Shown here: positions 58,301-64,000 of the stretch, one piece after another
Layout: every line of letters begins with the position of its first letter
Position numbering within the stretch: the stretch's first letter is position 1
NCBI GenBank assembly: GCA_002633025.1
Contig: NMRB01000298.1
Coordinates: 390,365-454,364, forward strand
DNA: 64,000 bases
From: Notospermus geniculatus
Taxonomy: Eukaryota > Nemertea > Pilidiophora > Heteronemertea > Lineidae
Direction of reading: 5' to 3'
Made by a program: the position numbers and the translations under genes
Notes under the pieces: model-generated
What the model was told of the DNA's origin: nothing
Databases searched by the model: none
What the model saw: the letters and a program-made list of their open reading frames with translations, nothing else

Positions 58301-61300
58301 CTCTTCTCAAATTTTAGTATGATGATCTATCCACAGACACTGACCTGTCTTGTGGGGACATAGTTGATGATCCAGTGGCCATATGAAAAAGCTTGGCATA
58401 CATCTTGCTCCGTTTTACGTAGAAAGAGTCGAGAACCTTGAGAGCAATGCCATGGATTATCTTGACCTCAAAATCACTGCTGCTGCCACCTGGAGAGAAG
58501 AACGTATACTGAGTTTTCTAAGGACTGGTTCACTCATTTTAAATACAACTGAATGTCTTTTAACTCCAGAATGTCTACAACCCGTGGAGCACCAAATTTT
58601 AGACCTTTTTAAGACCAAGTGTCAGCAAAATTTAAAACCTATTGAGTATTTTTTTCTAAATGAAGCACCAAACCAGGCCTTGCCGTTTGACGGGCGCGAT
58701 TTTGCATGCACCTCGCAAACAATAGAAATTCTATTGTTTGCAAGGTGCATGCAAAATCGCGCCCGTCAAACGGCAAGGCCTGCCAAACAGATCCCTGGGG
58801 ATGCCAGTGAAGGGGAAGACTTATTTTCATCTTTTCCCATTGTCTGTTAATTTGAATGCAGGCTGGCCCAAATAACCTAGGCCTACACAAGCATCAGTAG
58901 AAAAAACACTAACTTTTTTCCAAAATTGCCTTGAAGTCAAAATTAAGACCTTTTTAAGACCTTCTTACAAAAATTTTAAAATTTAAGACTTTAAGGCCTT
59001 GAACATGGAAGTTTCAATTTAAGACTTCTTAAGACTTGTAGACACCCTGAACTCACACTCGCATGACTCATGGACACCTACATGAGGACAGCAAACAGAA
59101 TTTACACACCGTAACTGGGCACTTGAACAAAATGCTTAGCAACTTTTCTCCTAGTATTATTAGTATTTCTGTGTTACACGGTTCCTGCAGCGTGTCAATA
59201 AAATTTAAGACCTTTTTCAGACTTTTTCAAGCCTTTTTATTGGAAAATTAATACCATGTGGTTAGGCAATGGGCTAGTCGCCGCAGTCGATAGATAACGG
59301 TAGCCTGCAAAAACAACTGCCTGAGAAAAATAACCAAGTTTTAAAAATTCACACTAAAACAATCTGAAAATTAAATTTAAGACCTTTTTTAAGACCTCAA
59401 GAGCAAAAGTGTGAAATTCCAGACCTTTTCAAGGCCTTGAAAATGCTTTTTCATTTTAAGACTTTTCAAGAATGTGCGGGAACCCTGGTGTTAAAAATTG
59501 TTCCCCACGGCCTCAGGTCCACAAATTTCAATACAATATCGTTTTATTATTGCATCCGGCAGTGTGAAAGACCGTACCCATAATCTCCAATACTGTCTCC
59601 ACGTAAACAATGGGTGTTCGGACAGACACCCGGAACTGTAGTGTCTTCAGAACTCGGAGTTCTGATTGCAAGATGCTCTCCTCATTATACCTGTGTCCAG
59701 CACTGGAAAGGAAAGCCCTGGCCCCACGGGGCGTGATCACCTGAAAGGAGAGAGAATGCCATCAGTACAAAAACAAATTGAGCCCAAGAATCACAGAAAA
59801 CTGAGAACATTAGCAGTGTTCTCCACACTAGTTAAAAAATTGGCGGCCCACCCCTCTTAAAAATACCGACGGTGAAATCCGCCCCTCTTAAAAACGGCTC
59901 ATCCCTCTTAAAAATTCATCCGCCCTAATATTTATGATTTAGATCGCTCAATTATGCATCTCAGATGCACAGAAAACGCATCTCAGAGCACCTAACATCC
60001 AAATTTTGCTGGCCCTCCCCCAGACCCCCTGCGAGAAGGCGCCTCGCGCGGAGCTTTTGGCACCGCGACCACCGTCGCCCCTCTTAGACCAAAACCCGTG
60101 GAGAACACTGCATTAGAGGTGCCACACAAATGATATAGACAAGGTGAGCGTGAACAGAAATTTGTCCAGTTCCTAAAACCGCGCCGTGATTTGGTCACGT
60201 GCTGCCATCAGCTGAGCGTTAAGCAATGGAGTTGACGAGGAGATGCCACACTCGCAACACCCTGAAAGTAAGCCCTCTTCAACCCACCTGGTGACACCAG
60301 TCTTACTTTGTCATCCTTTCAAATTTCACACATATTACTACATGTAAATTGATGGTGTCGCCATCTCTACTTACTATGGGCAACTACGCTATTGATCGTC
60401 GTCACGCTGTCAAATTCACCATTTTGACCCATTTCTCAGCATCAAAGCGGTGTTTTAATAGGAAATCTCAGGTTTGCCCCTTCATATGGGTGACAGGAGA
60501 AATTTTCATACAATCCAGTCTATTTTTGGTTCATCATGTTGGTTTTTTATCAAGGAAGTCGATCTGCTATGAGCACGCCCAAAAACTCGCGGCTATGGGC
60601 CGCTGTCACTGAAATTGTGCCTTGCCCATGTTTAGTGCCTTTTGCCTTTGACGTTGTTAGTGCGCATGCGCGGGTTTGACTGGACAAATTTTTGGTAATG
60701 GTGGTTTTATTGAAAGAAAATCATGTTAGGCCTCGTGGAAACAAGGACTAAAGTTAGACCTGCCAAGGCCTACATTATAAGAGTTGTCTTATCCAAGGAA
60801 TGCTGTGAAATTAACTTACCTTATAGTGAGAGGTCAGTTTCGATGCAAGTTGGCAACAAGAAACAATACGTAATGTGATCTGATTGTGTACTCTGTCTTG
60901 AATTGCCGCCCAGTCTTTTCTTTTTGTCTTACTCTTTGAGGCCTTCACACACTGATAGAGATCTTTGATATGTTGCACCATGAAGCTGAAATGTGTTCAG
61001 TTTTTTTAGTTTTCACATTACAAGAATAAGACATGTTAGGGCAGGGTTTCCGCCAGAGGGGAGAATGGGGAGAATTCCATCCCCAAGAAAATTATTTGGG
61101 GATAAATCCATCCCCAATTTTTTCAGAAAGAAAGGATTTTTTTTCTTTAAATCTTGTCTTTTTTTTCTTTTCAAAACATCGTTATCTTGCAGTCCATGTA
61201 CAATGTTGTGTGAAAAAAAATCCAAAAATTTAATTTTTTTTGGTCCATCCCCAAATTTTTTTCCTGGCGGAAACCCTGTAGGGGTCTGAACATTGGCTAC

Positions 61301-61874
61301 CCAAACAGAATTTTTCCGTTTTTATCTGAGTCTCACCTGTCAAACAGTTCAACTGCCAGATACTTAGTTTCTGGTTGTAATCCAAATTTATCACAGGTGG
61401 AAAAGACAACTTCAGCTGATCTTGAATTCTTGAAAAACCCCTGGAAGGAAAGAAAGGCAAAGTTAAACCTGAGGTGCTGTTAAAATTCTTGTCTTTTCAG
61501 TGTGTTCGGATTCCTCTAGGTGGCAGCACCTCACAGGGCTCGCATTCCTTGCAGTTGGCCTTTTCAAGTTCACAAAAAGAATGCACAAAAGTGCAATTGT
61601 CATGTTACAAAACAATTTAATTCAAGTAAATTGCTTTCTTTCATGAAGAAACTCAAATTTTGAACAAAAGTTTCAATGATGCTGAACACAAGGTGGGATG
61701 GTAGATATTTTTATTTCTCACCTGTTTATTACTAGCATGTCTCATAGCACCCCTATTTTCTTCTGCCAGGATACAAAAGGAATCTTCTAACAGATCATGT
61801 GGGAGACGACAGGTTTGTTCATTGAACACAGGCTCTGGTGGTGTGCCGAATATGCCATCTCTGCCTTTCACCAT
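46294..61874 (-). CDS. CNTD1: CNTD1-like cyclin gene, 7 exons (308 aa)
   Basis: Join of exons 61722-61874, 61337-61440, 60820-60985, 59578-59740, 58345-58489, 56762-56858 and 46294-46392. Every intron is GT-AG, phases match at each junction, and the total is 927 nt ending TGA. From memory of the family, the order of conserved blocks (EDSFCILAEEN, LRIVSCCQLASKL, LRVLKTLQFRVSVRTPIVYV, ENDFMLLAVAVIATASYI) follows vertebrate CNTD1, a ~330-aa protein with a divergent cyclin box. CNTD1 acts in meiotic prophase, where it helps designate crossovers with its partners and is the counterpart of worm COSA-1. The start is the only ATG in exon 1, but an acceptor-like site 15 nt upstream ('ttgtgtaatacag') leaves room for a further 5' exon. 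Introns 2, 3, 5 and 6 hold MITEs, and intron 4 a palindrome. Confidence 0.85.
46426..46845. mobile_element. Inverted-repeat element, family X, copy 2 (D2)
   Basis: D2 counterpart of 41055-41475, opening 'ggttctgcccaggactgaac' and closing 'gccgaccagcagcggcagca'. A 167-codon ORF (46509-47012) runs through and beyond it but has no domain and is interrupted in D1. Confidence 0.7.
47412..47461. other. Assembly gap (50 N)
   Basis: Run of N following a C homopolymer; D1 shows 'catcaccccccccc' at the same place. Confidence 1.
47511..47881. mobile_element. MITE family G, copy 3 (D2, interrupted)
   Basis: Opens 'ccagggggatccatgatttc' and closes 'ccctggatccgcgcctt'. It is split by a palindromic element at 47595-47798; the uninterrupted D1 version is 42108-42273. 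Confidence 0.8.
47595..47798. mobile_element. Palindromic MITE nested in family G, D2 only
   Basis: Arms 'aaagggggctgttcgttttc' and 'gaaatcgaacagccccttt' pair, continuing through 'gaggaatctgagttgtgatc' / 'gatcacaactcagattcctc'. The whole ~200 bp folds back on itself. Confidence 0.9.
48580..49248. mobile_element. Element with AGCATAT/AGCACAT core, copy 2 (D2)
   Basis: Same ends and core as 42971-43641, with small changes in the core (an extra 'acatgt' and loss of 'catgtat'). Confidence 0.85.
49553..51967 (+). repeat. Segmental copy E1 (~2.4 kb)
   Basis: Repeated almost exactly from 52073, right after a single N. Differences include a shorter 'ctactactagcaac' in E2 and several 1-3 bp indels in the second half. 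E1 ends in a palindromic element (51968-52071). Its 183-codon minus ORF (51204-51755) is frame-shifted in E2 and has no recognised domain. Confidence 0.9.
50134..50945. mobile_element. Family X element, copy 3, with internal extra sequence (E1)
   Basis: Opens 'ggtcctgcccaggactgaac' and closes 'gccgaccagcagcggcggaa'. It is about 400 bp longer than copies 1-2: 'tttttatttttatgaggacg' to 'aaattatcgccatcccca' (about 50477-50861) interrupts the arm that in D reads 'ctctttttaggccgagtgcc'. Confidence 0.65.
51968..52071. mobile_element. Near-perfect palindromic element, copy 1, cut by an N
   Basis: Arms 'gcatgtgcctcgcaaacaat' and 'attgtttgcgaggcacatgc' fold around 'agaaattct'. The outer ends 'ccgtttgac' / 'tcaaacgg' stop at the N (52072). 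E2 lacks it, reading 'ccaacgttatttgccattta' (about 54482). Related to 58674-58782. Confidence 0.85.
52073..54493 (+). repeat. Segmental copy E2 (~2.4 kb)
   Basis: Near-identical to E1 for its first ~1.4 kb, then slightly diverged. The single N at 52072 and this high identity strongly suggest two alleles assembled in tandem rather than a real duplication. After 54493 the sequence becomes unique. Confidence 0.9.
52652..53457. mobile_element. Family X element, copy 4 (E2)
   Basis: E2 counterpart of 50134-50945 with the same internal extra sequence. Confidence 0.65.
54494..55157. other. Intron 6 sequence, no exon recognised
   Basis: A 107-codon minus ORF (54607-54930) contains 'VENVTDVAHRMCDASFRIND', which superficially looks helical. 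It is not needed to complete the gene, since exons 6 and 7 join in phase, and it has no clear splice sites. Confidence 0.4.
55158..55447 (+). repeat. Minisatellite, 55-bp unit, at least 5.3 copies
   Basis: 'tcgctgtgtgtgttggcagg' starts at 55158 (2 bp shorter), 55211, 55266, 55321, 55376 and 55431. The unit continues 'tttccttgctggggaatgac' and 'ctggtagagtgcatg'. The array stops at an N (55448) in mid-unit, so its true length is unknown. Because 55 is not a multiple of 3 and the minus strand has no stop in any frame, long repetitive minus-strand ORFs cross it; these are not genes. Confidence 0.97.
55449..55731. other. Intron 6 sequence with ACTACGACAGG hairpin
   Basis: Contains 'ctacgacagg' at 55449 and a short hairpin 'ctgtcgtagt' / 'actacgacag' at about 55620-55650. 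No exon recognised. Confidence 0.4.
55732..56072. mobile_element. MITE with TTAGGGGCCGTCTCAAAATT ends
   Basis: The left end 'ttaggggccgtctcaaaatt' pairs with the right end 'aattttgagacggcccctaa'. Subterminal 'gatgccaaaaaaaacgaagt' pairs with 'acttcgtcgtttttggcatc'. Same architecture as 45174-45517. It lies in intron 6. Confidence 0.85.
56356..56712. mobile_element. Inverted-repeat element with internal TTTGCGACTAGTTTA repeats
   Basis: Ends 'aatgcgggtgatccaccgac' and 'gtggatcacccgcat' pair, with long subterminal pairing through 'gatcagtttgcgattagttc' and its complement. The interior repeats 'gtttgcgacgagttt'-like words about six times. It lies 50 bp downstream of the exon 6 donor (56762). Confidence 0.85.
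56762..56858 (-). CDS. CNTD1: CNTD1-like exon 6
   Basis: Residues 244 (part) to 276. The acceptor is 'ctactctttacag' and the donor AAG|GTAAGA. The block 'ENDFMLLAVAVIATASYI' is the most recognisable C-terminal signature of the family (EDFMLLAVGIIAASAF-like in vertebrates). It ends in phase 0, matching exon 7. Confidence 0.85.
57101..57367. mobile_element. MITE with CAGAGCCGGATCCG / GGATCCGGCCCTGAA ends
   Basis: The outer ends 'ttcagagccggatccgaatg' and 'cctggatccggccctgaa' are inverted. The interior shares 'gctctcagatgccaggaaaa' with 62490-62520 in opposite orientation, linking it to the element at 62353-63274. It lies in intron 5. Confidence 0.75.
58273..58301 (+). repeat. (CAAA)n microsatellite
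   Basis: 'caaacaaacaaacaaacac' then 'acaaacaaac'. It follows 'ggggcggtccgttcgtcagt', a phrase often seen next to such tails in LINE/SINE 3' ends, so it may mark a truncated retroelement. Confidence 0.85.
58345..58489 (-). CDS. CNTD1: CNTD1-like exon 5
   Basis: Residues 196 (part) to 244 (part). The acceptor is 'ttcttctctccag' and the donor ACAG|GTCAGT. Translates to 'IIHGIALKVLDSFYVKRSKM', matching the helix that in vertebrates reads LHATCLTLLDLVYL-like. Entry phase 1 and exit phase 2 agree with exons 4 and 6. A 155-codon plus-strand ORF over this exon is a shadow. Confidence 0.85.
58550..59490. repeat. Repeat-rich intron 4 block with TTTAAGACC words
   Basis: Many copies of 'atttaagacctttttaagac' and its relatives, ending near 'aagaatgtgcgggaaccctg', a terminus typical of CAGGGTTCCCGCA-type DNA elements known in many animals. 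A palindrome (58674-58782) is inserted within. Boundaries are approximate. Confidence 0.5.
58674..58782. mobile_element. Perfect palindromic element (109 bp), copy 2
   Basis: Reads 'caggccttgccgtttgacgg' on entry and its complement 'ccgtcaaacggcaaggcctg' on exit. The arms are almost perfectly paired for about 50 bp around 'aatagaaattctatt'. It lies in intron 4. Related to 51968-52071. Confidence 0.9.
59578..59740 (-). CDS. CNTD1: CNTD1-like exon 4
   Basis: Residues 142-196 (part). The acceptor is 'ctcctttcag' and the donor G|GTACGG. 'SELRVLKTLQFRVSVRTPIV' followed by 'YVETVLEIMG' is the clearest family block (E.EVLK.LNF.I..PTP..YVE.LLE-like), corresponding to the end of the cyclin N-terminal box. 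It exits in phase 1. Confidence 0.9.
59814..60110. mobile_element. MITE with CAGTGTTCTCCAC ends in intron 3
   Basis: Ends 'cagtgttctccacac' and 'gtggagaacactg' are inverted and flanked by CATTAG (59808-59813, 60111-60116), a likely 6-bp target duplication. The interior has repeated 'cccctcttaaaaa' words. Confidence 0.85.
60820..60985 (-). CDS. CNTD1: CNTD1-like exon 3
   Basis: Residues 86 (part) to 141. The acceptor is 'gaacacatttcag' and the donor AAG|GTAAGT. 'ITLRIVSCCQLASKLTSHYK' matches the conserved FTLRLVSCVQLASKLS-like helix of the cyclin box in the family; the upstream part is a lysine-rich variable linker. It exits in phase 0. Confidence 0.9.
61042..61278. mobile_element. MITE with CAGGGTTTCCGCCAG ends in intron 2
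   Basis: The ends 'cagggtttccgccag' and 'ctggcggaaaccctg' are perfect inverted copies. Subterminal 'ccatccccaag' / 'ccatccccaaa' words and long T runs follow. The direct repeat TAGGG flanks it approximately. Terminally related to 670-812. Confidence 0.85.
61337..61440 (-). CDS. CNTD1: CNTD1-like exon 2
   Basis: Residues 52-86 (part). The acceptor is 'tttccttccag' and the donor ACAG|GTGAGA. Translates to 'GFFKNSRSAEVVFSTCDKFG' then 'LQPETKYLAVELFDR', matching the first cyclin-box helices (FVF.L...W.L....SYQAVEILERF-like in vertebrates). It exits in phase 2. Confidence 0.88.
61722..61874 (-). CDS. CNTD1: CNTD1-like exon 1 (first recognised)
   Basis: Residues 1-51 from the in-frame ATG at 61874. 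The donor is CAG|GTGAGA, phase 0. 'LLEDSFCILAEENRGAMRHA' matches the N-terminal helix before the cyclin box in vertebrate CNTD1. The first 20 residues are not conserved. The frame stays open for 15 nt above the ATG to an acceptor-like 'gtgtaatacag', so an additional 5' exon is possible. Confidence 0.8.
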
Positions 61875-62352
61875 TCTGACCACCAGCACCTGTATTACAC
61901 AAATATATTGAAGGCTACAAATTGGTTTTTTAAATACAGCTGGGCCGTATTTAGTGGGGGGCAGGGGGCAGGGGGCAGTTGCCCCCCAAGAGCCAACAGA
62001 AAAACGTGATTTTCATGAGGATTTGGGCAAGCAAAAACAGTCTTCTGCCCCGAGCCCGGGGCCAAAACGTTTTATTTAAGCTAAATTACAGTCCTCTGTA
62101 CAGTTAGGCTCAGGCCTAATGTTACCTTTAAAGGCTTCCGCTCGCTATACCATAGACCCAATCATCATGAAATTAAGGGATTGTCCATAAAAATCAATGT
62201 GCAAAGCAATCCTAACAACGTTAGGATTAGGTTTGACCCCCTCCCCTAATCCTAACATAAAAACATTGACAAAACTGATTTTGCTTGATCAATGTTTTTT
62301 ACCTAAACACAATCCTAACAAGGCCCTGACCCCCTCCCCCCCTTCCTAACAT

Positions 62353-63274
62353 TGCAGGCACGGATCCAGCGTTGACAGAAAGGGGGGGCGTAGCTCAATG
62401 GAGGTGGCGGACAACGAAACCAGGAAGCCCAAACGGGGGGTCTGGGGGTCCTCCCCCAGAAAAATTTGACAATTTAAGTGCTTTTAGATGCATTTTCCTG
62501 GCATCTGAGAGCAAAATACTCGAATTTTTTATGTGATTGAATTTTTCTTGCTAAAAAAATCATTGCTCTGCCGAAAATAGGGGGGCGTACGTCCCTTCCG
62601 CCCCCCTCTGCTCTGGACGCCATGTTCCCGGAACGCCGCGACGCGGCGAATCTGCGAAGCAATCTGACGTCAAAAGTGGAACGCTGCTGTGATATGGTTA
62701 TGTAAATAATTTTTCGAGAATGACTAAAAATGGGCTGTACTTCGCAACTAAGGCGCGTTTGAGGCTGGAACGCATGGGGAACGATGAAGACCGTAAAGAC
62801 TGAAGTTTGAGACGTGGAATTGAGTAAGCAGAGCGTGAAATTATTATTTGCGGGCCTAATTTAGGTTTGGTGTATACGTCACACAACGCCGCCGACTTGC
62901 GCGCCGCCGCCTGGTTACCAAATTCAAATTCAAATTCAGTCACAGGAGTTTGTCAAAATTGAGACAGCCTCGTCCCAAGGTGTAGTCACAGGAGTTCGTC
63001 TACAACACTGAGATTTAGTATGTATGCATCCCCTCTGTACTGTAATATACAGTCTGTACACCCGAACCATGGAGAGGTAGGCCTAGGCCTACACCCCTCC
63101 ATGGTTCGGGTGTCCATCGTTCATGTCATTATTGTATGCCAAAGCCACTGTCTGTTGTCGACGTTATTGGCCTATACTCATTAGGCCTACATGTATGTAG
63201 GCCTATCTCAAGCCGCCCGGCTGAACCAACAATCGACAATGACTGGTTCCGATTCCTCTGGATCCGTGCCTGCA
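62353..63274. mobile_element. Nested element with TGCAGGCACGGATCCAG ends
   Basis: The left end 'tgcaggcacggatccag' is the perfect inverse of the right end 'ctggatccgtgcctgca'. The interior carries 'gggggtctgggggtcctccc' and the 'gatgcattttcctggcatct' block shared in reverse with 57101-57367. Short ORFs inside are not convincing genes. Confidence 0.8.
63058..63113. repeat. Perfect hairpin, ~24-bp arms
   Basis: 'acacccgaaccatggag' and 'ctccatggttcgggtgt' pair around 'aggtaggcctaggcctacac', itself palindromic. It is a cruciform-prone site within the nested elements. Confidence 0.85.
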
Positions 63275-63732
63275 TTGTTAGGATTGCTTTGCACATTTAT
63301 TTTTATGGACGATCCCTAAGTGGCAGGCACGTGAGGCATCCAACAGCAACACATCAATGCAATGCATGCATGAATGCATGCACATCGCCATGCAGTTCAT
63401 GCAATGCAGCATAGGCCCCCTATTTATTTATAATGTTAGGCCTAGGCCTAATCAACCATTTTTTACGGGAAATAGAAAGGATTGGACATGAATACGATGT
63501 GTGACAGAAGTCTATTGTGTGTACCTTTAACGAATATTCTAATAAGCCTGGTTAAGGCGGGCCATAACTGTTAAAAACTGCGGTCTTTTCTTCAAAAATG
63601 TTCCAAGTACGAAATCGAAAGTAGCGCTGAAGCGTGTCGCGCCTGCTCAGACATGTCAGGCATGTCGAGGGCAAACCCGTGTGATGAAACGACCAAGGTC
63701 GTGTAACGAAACGACCTGATACCCTTCATCTC

Positions 63733-63743
63733 TGCGCATGCGC
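63733..63743. promoter_or_regulatory. NRF1-like palindromic site
   Basis: 'tgcgcatgcgc' matches the NRF1 consensus (TGCGCATGCGCA), common in TATA-less animal promoters. It lies 16 bp upstream of the ATG at 63760. Its function is inferred from the motif only. Confidence 0.35.
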
Positions 63744-63759
63744 TTTGATTGCAAGCAAT

Positions 63760-63852
63760 ATGGTGGACAGCTTTGACATTTTTGTCGAAAATGGCAATAA
63801 AACTGCTTCAGACTCACCAACGGAGCCAGTTTTGCTGACTGAAGTTAGCTAG
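63760..63852 (+). CDS. Possible first coding exon or small ORF (30 codons)
   Basis: Starts 'MVDSFDIFVENGNKTASDSP' and, without splicing, stops after 30 residues at TAG. The acidic/serine-rich composition and an NRF1-like site just upstream make a promoter plus first exon plausible, with the gene running off the window. A GTTAGC after 'ctgactgaa' could be a weak donor. I recognise no family. It would be divergent to the CNTD1-like gene, whose first exon is 1.9 kb away. Confidence 0.25.
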   Translation: MVDSFDIFVENGNKTASDSPTEPVLLTEVS

Positions 63853-64000
63853 ATTGAATGCTTGTGACGTTCTGTCATCATGCATTCTTGATATCTTGGA
63901 TGTTTAACGTAATAACCGTGTTATGCGCCATCAATAGATCTGCGCCATCGAGCGATAGCGCTGCGCTTTCTACGGATCGGTAATTAGCGCAAGCATCGAT

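Larger units (their letters stand above)
62174..63320. mobile_element. Inverted-repeat element with TAAGGGATTGTCCATAAA ends
   Basis: The left end 'taagggattgtccataaaaa' and right end 'tttttatggacgatcccta' pair, extending through 'gcaaagcaatcctaac' / 'gttaggattgctttgc' (about 40 bp). Another element (62353-63274) occupies most of its interior. Confidence 0.8.

Noticed and set aside
58383-58850. 155-codon plus-strand ORF.
   Set aside because: Antisense shadow of CNTD1-like exon 5 continued into a palindrome.

Overview
This is eukaryotic DNA from an animal, and I could recognise only one real gene in it. The sequence is AT-leaning and dense in introns and repeats. It carries tRNA-derived SINEs, many short inverted-repeat (MITE-type) DNA transposons, and GT-AG spliced exons of an animal meiotic gene. 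Very frequent taggccta words, abundant fold-back elements and strong presence/absence polymorphism between near-copies suggest a highly heterozygous marine invertebrate, perhaps a deuterostome such as an echinoderm, hemichordate or lancelet. That assignment is inference only. The 'system' in the window is therefore a mobile-element landscape around one split gene; I see no bacterial operon, CRISPR array or phage.

The gene is a CNTD1-like cyclin (cyclin N-terminal domain containing 1, the animal counterpart of worm COSA-1, which acts in meiotic crossover formation). It lies on the minus strand. Seven exons (61722-61874, 61337-61440, 60820-60985, 59578-59740, 58345-58489, 56762-56858, 46294-46392) join with matching phases into 308 codons plus a stop. 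Intron 6 is about 10.4 kb and full of repeats. A second intact copy of the terminal exon lies at 40920-41018, inside a ~6-kb direct duplication (D1 about 38010-44050, D2 about 44051-49727).

Layout. 1-4351: a ~450-bp direct repeat flanks 3.4 kb of nested inverted-repeat elements, then a 187-N gap. 4.5-13.3 kb: intergenic DNA with MITEs and a SINE. 13.3-14.5 kb: a CpG-richer patch with an unidentified ORF. 14.5-15.9 kb: three partial copies of a short element. 15.8-28.5 kb: two near-copies (C1, C2) of a 5-7 kb segment, C1 ending at a single N; they differ by at least six clean insertions whose empty sites are visible in the other copy. 28.5-37.8 kb: MITEs, 90-bp and 145-bp tandem repeats, a trinucleotide tract and a SINE. 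38-49.7 kb: D1/D2. 49.5-54.5 kb: E1/E2, almost identical and separated by a single N. 55.1-55.4 kb: a 55-bp minisatellite cut by an N. 56-62 kb: CNTD1 exons 1-6 with MITEs in the introns. 62-64 kb: nested elements and a possible promoter/first exon at the right edge.

Several near-duplications abut single-N joins, so part of this architecture (surely E1/E2, probably B and C1/C2) may be two haplotypes placed in tandem by the assembler rather than true tandem duplication. Even so, the paired copies work as a natural experiment, giving filled and empty transposon sites and one apparent excision footprint.
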